Shown here one piece after another: positions 1-6,229 of a stretch of 14,772 bases of DNA. The translations under genes were made by a program, and so were the position numbers. Numbering within the stretch: position 1 is the first letter of the stretch; each line of letters begins with the position of its first letter. This DNA comes from JAEUPI01 sp035764445 (GTDB taxonomy: Bacteria > Pseudomonadota > Gammaproteobacteria > Burkholderiales > Burkholderiaceae_C): NCBI GenBank assembly GCA_035764445.1, contig DASTZF010000044.1, positions 1 through 14,772 on the forward strand. The letters run 5' to 3'. The notes below the pieces were generated by a model, which was not told the DNA's origin, ran no database searches, and worked only from the letters and a program-made list of their open reading frames with translations.

Positions 1-40
1 GCGCTAAGTTGCTCATTCCCTCAACAGCAGGAGTTTGCTG

Positions 41-544
41 ATGATGCGCACTGCGCAACACAAATGGCTGACATCCTTGACCTTGTGCGCCTCGATCGCC
101 GCGGCGCCGGTGATGGCCGCCGGGGTGGCCGACGAGGTGGCCGTGCCGCCGACGGCATCGAACCAGCGATCGCCGATGGCGACCGATTCGGGCGCCGTGC
201 CGGCGCCGCAGGCCTACGGCAAGGTCGAGGTCATCAACGGCGGTGTCGACAGCGACCAGGCGATGGCGATCAAGCGCATCGCACCTCAGTACAAGCTGCG
301 GGTCGAGCTGAGCGGGCGCGGCGGCGAGTACGAGGTCGCCGACCGGCTCAAGCTGCTGCGCGGCGGACAAGGCGGCGACGTGATCGCCGAGATCCCGGAC
401 GCCGGCCCGTGGCTGCTGCTCGACGTGCCGCCGGGCCACTACACGCTGGCAGCCGAATTCGACGGCCGACCCGTGCAGCGCGACGTCACCGTCGCCAACA
501 CGGGGACGACGGTGCACTGGGTGCTGCCGGCGGCGATCCACTGA
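41..544 (+). CDS. Exported protein of unknown function, possibly with a carboxypeptidase-regulatory-like beta-sandwich
   Basis: The protein has 167 residues. Seen: an N-terminal signal peptide with a basic start (MMRTAQHKW), a hydrophobic stretch (LTSLTLCASIAAAP) and a likely signal peptidase I site after VMA (near residue 27), so it is probably periplasmic. The mature part starts with a Pro/Ala/Ser-rich linker to about residue 60. A compact domain follows, with alternating strands and a PPGHYTLAAEFDG segment near residues 129-141. That resembles the 'G-x-Y-x-L' turn of carboxypeptidase-regulatory-like or transthyretin-like folds; this is inference. The ATG at 41 is chosen because AGGAG (29-33) lies seven bases before it; an in-frame TTG at 35 and an ATG at 44 are alternatives. 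I cannot assign a function. It shares orientation with the hemerythrin operon, but a 103-bp gap holding a separate promoter suggests an independent unit. Confidence 0.75.
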   Translation: MMRTAQHKWLTSLTLCASIAAAPVMAAGVADEVAVPPTASNQRSPMATDSGAVPAPQAYGKVEVINGGVDSDQAMAIKRIAPQYKLRVELSGRGGEYEVADRLKLLRGGQGGDVIAEIPDAGPWLLLDVPPGHYTLAAEFDGRPVQRDVTVANTGTTVHWVLPAAIH

Positions 545-577
545 CGCGGGCACTACCGCCTCGGCGGACGCAGCCCC

Positions 578-591
578 GTGATCTGAATCAA
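578..591. promoter_or_regulatory. FNR/ANR-type binding site upstream of the hemerythrin operon
   Basis: GTGATCTGAATCAA matches the FNR/ANR consensus TTGAT-N4-ATCAA at nine of ten defined positions (only the first T differs). Its centre is at 584.5. A -10-like TATTCT at 613-618 implies a start point near 626, about 41 bases from the box centre, which is class II FNR activator geometry. Expected effect (inference): induction when oxygen is low. Confidence 0.7.
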
Positions 592-603
592 GGACAACCA
601 GCG

Positions 604-647
604 CGCGGCCGCTATTCTGGTATGTCAGTACCGGAATAGGGGCCGCG
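604..647. repeat. 44-bp inverted repeat directly before the hemerythrin start codon (operator or RNA hairpin)
   Basis: The two halves pair at 17 of 19 arm positions, with one further T/G wobble. CGCGGCC (604-610) pairs with GGCCGCG (641-647), CTATTC (612-617) with GAATAG (634-639), and GGTA (619-622) with TACC (629-632), leaving a six-base centre. The structure ends exactly at the base before ATG 648 and contains the likely Shine-Dalgarno AGGGG (638-642). It could be a dimeric repressor operator covering the -10 and start point. If transcription starts upstream, it could instead be an RNA hairpin hiding the ribosome site. The sequence alone does not decide. The 19-bp core (619-637) recurs at 10792-10810. 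Confidence 0.75.
613..618 (+). promoter_or_regulatory. Probable -10 element of the FNR-dependent hemerythrin promoter
   Basis: TATTCT matches TATAAT at four of six positions, including the key TA and the final T. It lies at the right distance from the FNR box at 578-591, and no -35 element is obvious, as expected for an FNR class II promoter. It lies inside the left arm of the inverted repeat at 604-647, so a protein bound there should interfere with the promoter. Confidence 0.45.
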
Positions 648-1145
648 ATGGATGGACAACGCGAGGTCGGCCGCCTGCTCGAGGAGGAGCATCGCGCCAA
701 CCTCGACCTGCTGGGGCGTCTCGAGCATCGCGCGGTCCGCTGGCCGCGTGGCGCTGCGCCGGCCAGCGACGGCGAGTTGACCGGGCTGCTGGGCCGCCTG
801 GTGCGGCAGCTGCAGCGCGACACCGGCCGACACTTCGAGTTCGAAGAGAACGAGCTGTTTCCCCGCATGGCCGACGCCGGCGACGGCGACATCGCCGCTC
901 TGCTGCGCGAGGAGCACGAGGCGATGCGCGAGCTGGCGCGCGAGCTGTTGCCGCTGGCCCAGTCCGCTGCCGCTGGCACGCTCGACGCCGAGGGCTGGCA
1001 GGCGCTGCGACGCGCGACGCTCGAGATGGTGGAGCGCCAGGTCGCGCACATCCAGAAGGAGAGCATGGCACTGCTGCCGTTGCTCGACGACATGCTCGAC
1101 GACGAGACCGACCAGCGCCTGGCCCTCGACTACGTGGCCGGCTGA
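648..1145 (+). CDS. Hemerythrin-like HHE domain protein
   Basis: The 165-residue protein is a single four-helix HHE/hemerythrin domain without signal peptide or sensor fusion, so it is cytosolic. Candidate diiron ligands are visible in the expected order and spacing: H15 (EEEHRAN), H62 and E66 (HFEFEENELFP), H90 (REEHEAM), H134 and E138 (HIQKE). Such proteins bind O2 or NO, or store and release iron; relatives such as YtfE/DnrN take part in repair of nitrosylated or oxidised Fe-S clusters. The specific role here is inferred. ATG 648 has AGGGG five bases upstream. It is first in a four-gene plus-strand set, 27 bp before the GNAT gene. A FNR-type box at 578-591 and a large inverted repeat at 604-647 point to oxygen-responsive control. 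Confidence 0.88.
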   Translation: MDGQREVGRLLEEEHRANLDLLGRLEHRAVRWPRGAAPASDGELTGLLGRLVRQLQRDTGRHFEFEENELFPRMADAGDGDIAALLREEHEAMRELARELLPLAQSAAAGTLDAEGWQALRRATLEMVERQVAHIQKESMALLPLLDDMLDDETDQRLALDYVAG

Positions 1146-1172
1146 CTCGCACCACTCTGAAGGAGCCCGCGA

Positions 1173-2198
1173 TTGCAAACCATCACCCGCTCGCCGGTGG
1201 CGATTCGCGCGCTCGGCGCCGACGATCTCGGCGCCGTGGTGGCGATCGACGCCGAGCAGGGCCGGCCGCGCCGCGCCTACATCGAGCGCCGCTTGCAATC
1301 GGCGCTGCGCGAACCGACGCTGCATGCGCAGTTCGCCGCTGCCGACGACCGGGGGCTGGCCGGCTTCATGCTCGGCCGCGTGCTCGAGGGCGAATTCGGG
1401 CGCCGCGACACCGGCCTGCGGCTGGAGCTGCTCGGCGTGCGTGCCGATCGGCGCGGCGAGCACGTCGGCGCCCGCCTGTTCGACGCGCTGTCGGCCTGGG
1501 GCCGGCGCCACGGCGTGCACGAAGTGCGCACCACGGCGGCGTGGCGCGACACCGGCCTGCTGCACTGGCTGGCCGCGATGGGCTTCGAACTGTCGCCGGT
1601 CACCGTCGTCGGGCGCGCTGTCGAGCATGCGGCCGACGGCGCGCAGCCGCTGCCCGAGCGCGAGCCGGTGGCGCTCGAGCGCGGCCAGGGGCCGGGCGAC
1701 GAGATCGACTTCGGCGGGCGCGAAAGCAACGACTTCGAGCGCCACGCGCGCGGCCATGCCGACGTGCGACCGATGGCGCCGGCCGACCTCGCCGAGATCA
1801 CCCGCATCGACCGCGCGATCACCGGACGCGAGCGCAGCGGCTACATCGGCCGCCGGCTGATGGAGACGTTGAGCGATTCGGCGGTCCGCGTATCGCTGGC
1901 GGCCTGTCTCGACGGCGCAGTGGTCGGCTACCTGATGGCACGCGTCGACTGGGGCGACTTCGGTCGCATCGATCCGGTGGCGGTGATCGACACCATCGGC
2001 GTCGACCCCGAATACGCCACGCGGCGCGGCGTCGGCCGGGCGATGCTGCGGCAGCTGTTCGCCAACCTCGACGCGCTGCGCGTCGAGCGTGTCGAGACCC
2101 TGATCTCGCACCACGACCTGCCGACCGCCGGCTTCTTCATCGGCAGCGGCTTCGAGCCGTCGCAGCGGCTCGCGCTGGTGCGCCGCCTCGACGGCTGA
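1173..2198 (+). CDS. Tandem-domain GNAT N-acetyltransferase
   Basis: The 341-residue protein contains two GNAT folds, about residues 8-150 and 197-340, joined by a charged linker (about 150-196). The halves are recognisable duplicates: ADDLGAVVAIDAEQG / PADLAEITRIDRAITG, then YIERRLQSAL / YIGRRLMETL, then LLGVRADRRGEHVGARL / TIGVDPEYATRRGVGRAML. The second half keeps the acetyl-CoA pyrophosphate loop (RRGVGRA, 284-290). In the first half the equivalent loop reads RRGEHVGA, with His97 in a usual glycine position, so that site may be weakened. The substrate (small amine or protein) cannot be told from sequence. The start is TTG at 1173, supported by AAGGAG (1160-1165) seven bases upstream; no ATG fits better. 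It sits between the hemerythrin and MIP18 genes, 21 bp before the latter. Confidence 0.85.
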   Translation: MQTITRSPVAIRALGADDLGAVVAIDAEQGRPRRAYIERRLQSALREPTLHAQFAAADDRGLAGFMLGRVLEGEFGRRDTGLRLELLGVRADRRGEHVGARLFDALSAWGRRHGVHEVRTTAAWRDTGLLHWLAAMGFELSPVTVVGRAVEHAADGAQPLPEREPVALERGQGPGDEIDFGGRESNDFERHARGHADVRPMAPADLAEITRIDRAITGRERSGYIGRRLMETLSDSAVRVSLAACLDGAVVGYLMARVDWGDFGRIDPVAVIDTIGVDPEYATRRGVGRAMLRQLFANLDALRVERVETLISHHDLPTAGFFIGSGFEPSQRLALVRRLDG

Positions 2199-2219
2199 CG
2201 TGCGAACATCCGCTCCGAG

Positions 2220-2537
2220 ATGAGCCGGTCCCTCGACGAATCGGCGGTGCGCGACGCACTGCGCCAGGTGCTCGACCCCGAGGCAGGGATGAACATCGTC
2301 GACCTCGGGCTCGTCTACGGCATCGAGGTGTCCGACGCGTCGGTGCACGTCGACCTGACGATGACCAGCGCTGCCTGCCCGATGACCGAGATGATCGTCG
2401 ACGAGATCGCCGCTGCGGTGACGGCGGTGGTGCCGCCCGAGGTCGGGGTCGATGTCGCGCTGGTGTGGGATCCGCCGTGGACGCCCGACCGCATGAGCGA
2501 CCTCGCCCGCGAGCGGTTCGGATGGTCGCCGCGCTGA
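2220..2537 (+). CDS. MIP18/DUF59-family metal-sulfur cluster assembly factor
   Basis: This 105-residue protein covers the whole MIP18 (DUF59, PaaD/SufT-like) domain. Seen: the DPE motif (19-21) followed by NIVDLGLVYGI (25-35); the conserved cysteine in TSAACPMTEMI (C53), used for Fe-S or metal transfer in the family; and the characteristic C-terminal VWDPPWTPDRMS (82-93). Family members help deliver Fe-S clusters to client enzymes, for example PaaD for the phenylacetyl-CoA oxygenase and SufT for aconitase. Here the clients are unknown. The neighbouring Bcr, KorB and ferredoxin proteins carry many [4Fe-4S] clusters, which makes them natural candidates (inference). The ATG at 2220 has only a weak GAG just upstream. 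Its last 16 bp overlap the next gene, suggesting translational coupling. Confidence 0.88.
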   Translation: MSRSLDESAVRDALRQVLDPEAGMNIVDLGLVYGIEVSDASVHVDLTMTSAACPMTEMIVDEIAAAVTAVVPPEVGVDVALVWDPPWTPDRMSDLARERFGWSPR

Positions 2538-3652
2538 GGCCAGGCGCGGCACGACGCACCGCCGAGCGTCGCCCCGCGTGGTGGCGCGCACCCTTCCTGC
2601 TGCTGGCCTTCGTCGCGCTGGCCGCCGGCGTGCTGGCGGGCTTGGCCCGCCTCGGCGTCGCGGTGCCCACGGCGGCCGCCGGCTTGGCCGCGCTGCACGG
2701 GCCGCTGATGGTCGGTGGTTTCTTCGGCGTGGTGATCGCGCTGGAACGCGCGGTGGCGATCGGCCGTGCCTGGGCCTATGCGGCGCCACTGTTCGCTGCG
2801 ATGGGCAGCGTGCTGCTGTTGCTCGGCGCGGCCTCACCGGCGCGCTGGTTGTACGTGGCCGGCAGCGCCGTGCTGCTGATTGCATCGCTCAACGTCTCGC
2901 GACGGCAGCGCGAATGGTTCACGGTGACGATCGCGCTCGGCGCGGCCTGCTGGACCGCGGGCGTTGCCGCATGGGCCGCCGGCGCGCCGGTGCATGCGGT
3001 GGCACCGTGGTGGCTGTCGTTCCTGGTGCTGACCATCGCCGGCGAGCGGCTCGAGCTGTCGCGCTTGTTGCCGCCGTCAGCGCGCGCGCGGCAGGTGTTC
3101 GCGGCGCTGCTGGGGCTCGCCGTGCTGGCGTTGTTCGCCGCGTCGCGCTGGCCGTCGGCGCTGCGGGTCTATGGCCTGGCGCTGCTCGGGCTGGCGCTGT
3201 GGCTGCTCAAACAGGACGTCGCGCGGCGCACGGTGCGCCAGCACGGGCTCGCGCGCTTCATCGCGGTGTGCCTGTTGTCGGGCTACGTGTGGCTTGCGGT
3301 GGCCGGCGTGGTCGTTGCGGCCGCGCGTGAATGGCTGCCCGGTACGCCCGCGTACGACGCCGCGCTGCACGCAGTGCTGCTCGGCTTCGTGTTCGCGATG
3401 GTGTTCGGTCACGCGCCGGTCATCTTTCCGGCGGTGCTGCGCGTGGCGGTGCCGTACCACCCGGTGTTCTATGCACCGCTGGTGGTGCTGCACGCGTCGC
3501 TGCTGTTGCGCGTGGCCGGCGATGCGATGGCGTATCCGGCATTGCTGCGCGCGGGCGGTCTGCTGGCGGCCGTTGCGCTGGCGCTGTTCGTGCTCGTCAC
3601 CGTCGGCGCGGTGATCCGCGGACGGCGCGCGCCCCGTGACCGCGCTGCCTGA
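2522..3652 (+). CDS. NnrS-like polytopic membrane protein
   Basis: The protein has 376 residues and about 11-12 hydrophobic segments spread between residues 24 and 365, so it is an inner-membrane protein. Histidines lie in or next to these segments: H59 (ALHGPLMVGGFFG), H158, H283 and H297 (HAVLLGFVFAMVFGHAPVIF), H313 (YHPVFY) and H324. The 'H-x12-14-H' pattern with Gly/Phe-rich helices recalls NnrS, a haem- and copper-containing protein that relieves NO-linked metal stress in denitrifiers. The resemblance is by eye and not strong, so another haem membrane protein is possible. The start is ATG 2522, inside the end of the MIP18 gene (16-bp overlap, different frame); no strong ribosome site is seen. 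The gene ends seven bases from the convergent ferredoxin gene. Confidence 0.65.
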   Translation: MVAALRPGAARRTAERRPAWWRAPFLLLAFVALAAGVLAGLARLGVAVPTAAAGLAALHGPLMVGGFFGVVIALERAVAIGRAWAYAAPLFAAMGSVLLLLGAASPARWLYVAGSAVLLIASLNVSRRQREWFTVTIALGAACWTAGVAAWAAGAPVHAVAPWWLSFLVLTIAGERLELSRLLPPSARARQVFAALLGLAVLALFAASRWPSALRVYGLALLGLALWLLKQDVARRTVRQHGLARFIAVCLLSGYVWLAVAGVVVAAAREWLPGTPAYDAALHAVLLGFVFAMVFGHAPVIFPAVLRVAVPYHPVFYAPLVVLHASLLLRVAGDAMAYPALLRAGGLLAAVALALFVLVTVGAVIRGRRAPRDRAA

Positions 3653-3662
3653 GCGGCGCTCA
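3650..3662. terminator. Short palindrome holding both convergent stop codons (weak bidirectional terminator candidate)
   Basis: TGAGC-GGC-GCTCA is a perfect five-base stem with a three-base loop. Its left TGA (3650-3652) is the stop of the NnrS-like gene and its right TCA (3660-3662) is the stop of the ferredoxin gene on the other strand. There is no T-tract on either side, so intrinsic termination would be weak at best. Confidence 0.3.
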
Positions 3663-3902
3663 GTGCATTCCCTGGTACTTGGCGAGCAGTTCGTCGGGCG
3701 ACTCGACGAAGTCGGGGTGCTGCACGATGCAGTCGGCCGGGCACACCAGCTTGCACTGCGGCTCGTCCTCGGCGCCGACGCACTCGGTGCAGCGCAGCGG
3801 ATCGATCACGTAGATCGGATCGCCGACCGCGATCGCCTCGTTCGGGCACACCGGCTTGCAGGCGTCGCAGGCGGTGCAGTTCTCGTTGATCAGCAGGGCC
3901 AT
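3660..3902 (-). CDS. fdx: 2[4Fe-4S] ferredoxin, electron donor to benzoyl-CoA reductase
   Basis: The protein has 80 residues and two cluster motifs: C9-x2-C12-x2-C15-x3-C19-P, and C38-x2-C41-x8-C50-x3-C54-P with an extra C58. The eight-residue insertion in the second motif plus a C-terminal extension (about 56-80) are the marks of the Allochromatium (Alvin) type ferredoxins, which have one very low-potential cluster. This is the kind used by Thauera-type benzoyl-CoA reductase. It is the last gene of the bcr operon, 43 bp after bcrD. ATG at 3902 has AAGGAG (3910-3915) upstream. Role: carries electrons from KorAB to BcrABCD (established for Thauera, inferred here). The stop lies in a palindrome shared with the convergent gene. 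Confidence 0.93.
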   Translation of the reverse strand: MALLINENCTACDACKPVCPNEAIAVGDPIYVIDPLRCTECVGAEDEPQCKLVCPADCIVQHPDFVESPDELLAKYQGMH

Positions 3903-3917
3903 CGTGATGCTCCTTGC

Positions 3918-3937
3918 GCGGCCGTGTGAAAGGCCGC
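3918..3937. other. Small hairpin in the bcrD-fdx gap
   Basis: GCGGCC (3918-3923) and GGCCGC (3932-3937) form a perfect six-base stem with an eight-base loop in the 43-bp gap between bcrD and fdx, just upstream of the fdx ribosome site (3910-3915). It may act in mRNA processing or in tuning ferredoxin yield; no T-tract follows, so it is not a standard terminator. Confidence 0.35.
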
Positions 3938-3945
3938 CTTCGACG

Positions 3946-4791
3946 TCATGCGGCGACCGCCGCTTCGAGTTCCTTCAGCTTGGCGTGGCGGTAGGCGCCC
4001 CACAGCGCGGCGCCGATCGCCCCGGCGTAGATCGAGTCGGCGTGCGACACCGCCTGCACCTGCACTTTCTCGTTGACCATCTCCTCCTGCACCGCGGCGA
4101 GCAGACCGGCGTCGAGCGCCAGCCCACCGGTGAGCAGCGCGGTGCCACCCTTGACGCCGGTGACCTTCAGCAGCTTCACGATGCGCGAGGCCATCGACAG
4201 GTGGATGCCCTTCAGGATGTCGGGCGTCGCGATGCCGCGGCTGACCATGTTGATGACGTCGGTCTCGGCCAGCACCGCGCAGATCGAGCTCACCTTCTCG
4301 GGGTTCTGCGAGGTCTTCGACAGCGGGCCGATCTCCTCGACCGCGACACCGAGGTAGCGCGCGATGTTCTCGAGGAACTGCCCCGACCCCGACGCGCACT
4401 GGCTGGTCATCTTGTAGCTCAGCACCTTGCCGCGCTCGTCGATCGAGATCGCGCGGCCGTTCAGCGCGCCGACGTCGACCACCGCGCGCGCGTCGGGCCG
4501 CAGGAACACGCCGCCGCGCGCGTGCGTGGTCATCGAGTAGAAGTGGCCGGTCGAGAACTTGACGTTCTCGCCTTCGCCGGTGGTGGCGATGTAGTCGACA
4601 TCGTTGGGTGCCAGCCGTGCATCGGCGAGCACGCCGTCGCGGCCCTCGGCGGCCAGCGTCATCGGGTCGCGCCGCCGGATGCGCTCGCAGCGCTTGGCGA
4701 GCCAGCTCGTCTGGCCCTGCTCGTCGAACGAGAACAGCACCGATTTGACGGCGCCCGAGCCGATGTCGATGCCGATGGTGTGGACGGTCAT
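3946..4791 (-). CDS. bcrD: Benzoyl-CoA reductase, ATPase subunit D (BcrD/BadG type)
   Basis: The 281-residue protein is an ASKHA-fold ATPase of the BadF/BadG/BcrA/BcrD/HgdC activator family. Seen: phosphate-1 loop IGIDIGSGAVKSV (6-18), VDVGALNGRAI (105-115), the cluster-ligand region SQCASGSGQFLE (C132) and SSICAVLAETDVI (C171), and the adenosine-motif region LLTGGLALDAGLL (219-231). In the family the two cysteines of this subunit, with two from BcrA, hold the [4Fe-4S] cluster shared at the subunit interface. ATP hydrolysis there drives low-potential electron transfer to the BcrBC active site. Length fits the about 280 residues usual for BcrD. The start ATG (4791-4789) overlaps the bcrA stop as ATGA, so translation is probably coupled. 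Fdx follows 43 bp downstream. Confidence 0.95.
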   Translation of the reverse strand: MTVHTIGIDIGSGAVKSVLFSFDEQGQTSWLAKRCERIRRRDPMTLAAEGRDGVLADARLAPNDVDYIATTGEGENVKFSTGHFYSMTTHARGGVFLRPDARAVVDVGALNGRAISIDERGKVLSYKMTSQCASGSGQFLENIARYLGVAVEEIGPLSKTSQNPEKVSSICAVLAETDVINMVSRGIATPDILKGIHLSMASRIVKLLKVTGVKGGTALLTGGLALDAGLLAAVQEEMVNEKVQVQAVSHADSIYAGAIGAALWGAYRHAKLKELEAAVAA

Positions 4792-6128
4792 TCTCTCGCC
4801 TCCGCTGTTCTACCTTCCTCGACGACCGCGCGCCATGCGAACGTCGCGCCACCGAGTGCGCCGGTGTAGATCGAGTCGGGGTTGATGTTGAGCGCCATCT
4901 CGCCGTAGTTCTCGGTCACCAGCTCTTTCAGCGCCTTGACCGCGGCCTCGTTCTTGGCCACGCCGCCGGTGAACGTGAACTCGTTGCGGATGCCGCCCGA
5001 GCGCGCCAGGATGCTCATCGCGCGCAGGATGATCGCGCGGTGCAGCCCGGCCATGATGTCCTCGCGCTTGTCGCCGAGCGCGAGGCGGTCGCGCAGCTCG
5101 GCGCCGGCGAACACGGTGCAGGTGCTGTTGATGCGGATCGTCTTGGTCGACTGCATCGCCATCGGGCCCAGCTCGTGCAGGCCCATGTTCATCTCGTCGG
5201 CGATGTAGCCGAGGTAGCGCCCGCAGCCGGCGGCGCAGCGGTCGTTCATCTGGAAGCTCTCGACGATGCCGTGCGGATCGACCTGGATCGCCTTGGTGTC
5301 CTGGCCGCCGATGTCGAGCACTGTCGCGGTGCTCGGGTACATCACGTGCGCGCCGAGGCCGTGGCACAGAATCTCCGAGCGGATGTGCTCCTTGCTGAAG
5401 GGCAGCCGCGCGCGGCCGTAGCCGGTGCCCACCGTGTAGGTCTCTTCCATCTCGGTGTCGAGCACGCCCTTGATCGGCGCCTCCACCTGCGCGCGCCGCG
5501 CCGCGGTGTCGGGCAGCGCGGTGAATGTGCGCTCCAGTGCGGCCAGCAGATGGCGGCGCATCGAATCGCCGTAGACGCGGTTCTCGACCTCGATGATCGA
5601 GCGGTCGAAGAGATTGAGCAGGAAGTCGTAGCGCAGCCCCATCTCTTTGGCCACCGCCTCGCCGGCGGCCAGGTACTGGCTGCCCGCGATGTCGCGGAAG
5701 AAGTCGCTCTTGCGCTTGGCGCCCGGGGCGAACAGTGCCGAGGCTTCGGAGGCGAGCTGCTTGAACACGACGTCGAGCGCCTCTTTCAGCGCCGGGCCAG
5801 CGTCGCCGAAGTTGGTCTTCTCACGGTTGCGGCGGCAGGTGGCCTCGAGGTCGGCCAGCTGCTCGAGATACTGCTCTGCGCGGAAGTCGCGCTCGAGCTG
5901 CGCGATGAACGAGTCGAGCTCACCGTTCAGCGCCTTGGTGTCGGTCAGTGCGCGCCGGAACAGGTAGAAGCGTGCACCGAGCATCGCTTCCTGCTTGGCC
6001 ACCGCGGCGGCGGTGTCGTAGTTGGAGCGCGAGTTGGTGATGCCGCGGCCGAGCACGTTCTGATGCTCGTCGATCACCACCGCCTTGGTGGTGGTCGATC
6101 CGAGATCGATGCCGATGAAGCAGCGCAT
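4788..6128 (-). CDS. bcrA: Benzoyl-CoA reductase, ATPase subunit A (BcrA/BadF type)
   Basis: The 446-residue protein is an ASKHA ATPase with IGIDLGSTTTKAVVID (5-20), DIGGQDTKAIQVD (272-284), cluster cysteines in NDRCAAGCGRYL (C298, C302) and NSTCTVFAGAE (C337), and the adenosine-motif region FTFTGGVAKNEAAV (385-398). A long insert (roughly 40-240) between the first two motifs is absent from BcrD. A large A subunit of this kind is, as I recall, the Thauera/Rhodopseudomonas layout rather than the Azoarcus Bzd one (inference). With BcrD it couples hydrolysis of two ATP to electron transfer into BcrBC. ATG 6128 (RCFIGIDLG) is chosen because GAGG (6138-6135) precedes it and homologues start there. 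The open frame continues upstream only through the repeat at 6157-6223. It overlaps bcrD by four bases. Confidence 0.95.
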   Translation of the reverse strand: MRCFIGIDLGSTTTKAVVIDEHQNVLGRGITNSRSNYDTAAAVAKQEAMLGARFYLFRRALTDTKALNGELDSFIAQLERDFRAEQYLEQLADLEATCRRNREKTNFGDAGPALKEALDVVFKQLASEASALFAPGAKRKSDFFRDIAGSQYLAAGEAVAKEMGLRYDFLLNLFDRSIIEVENRVYGDSMRRHLLAALERTFTALPDTAARRAQVEAPIKGVLDTEMEETYTVGTGYGRARLPFSKEHIRSEILCHGLGAHVMYPSTATVLDIGGQDTKAIQVDPHGIVESFQMNDRCAAGCGRYLGYIADEMNMGLHELGPMAMQSTKTIRINSTCTVFAGAELRDRLALGDKREDIMAGLHRAIILRAMSILARSGGIRNEFTFTGGVAKNEAAVKALKELVTENYGEMALNINPDSIYTGALGGATFAWRAVVEEGRTAEARE

Positions 6129-6156
6129 GGTGGTCCTCGCGTCAGTCCGGTGCCGG

Positions 6157-6223
6157 GCCGCCCCAAGCCGGACTGCGCCCCCTCGGGGGGCAGCGAAGGC
6201 GCGGAGCGACAAGCGTGGGGGTT
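6157..6223. repeat. GC-rich REP-like palindromic element, copy 1, between bcrB and bcrA
   Basis: It has the core GCGCCCCCTCGGGGGGC (6175-6191) with flanking partly complementary arms, CCCCAAGC on the left (6161-6168) and AAGCGTGGGGG on the right (6211-6221). The core plus the following GCGAA and the closing GGGGGTT recur at 8817-8857. It fills most of the 101-bp bcrB-bcrA gap. I know this type as a common dispersed intergenic repeat of Rubrivivax, Leptothrix and Comamonadaceae genomes. In mRNA it should fold strongly and may influence message stability or the relative yield of upstream and downstream cistrons. Confidence 0.7.
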
Positions 6224-6229
6224 GTCATT

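Noticed and set aside
1541..2521. N-terminal extension of the NnrS-like gene back to 1541
   Set aside because: The extension is out of frame across the GNAT and MIP18 genes and Arg-rich; the hydrophobic protein sensibly starts at ATG 2522.
612..2885. Very long open frame on the minus strand (757 codons) opposite the hemerythrin, GNAT and MIP18 genes
   Set aside because: It is antisense to three recognisable genes; its product is Arg/His/Ala-rich with no domain, as expected from a GC-rich shadow frame.
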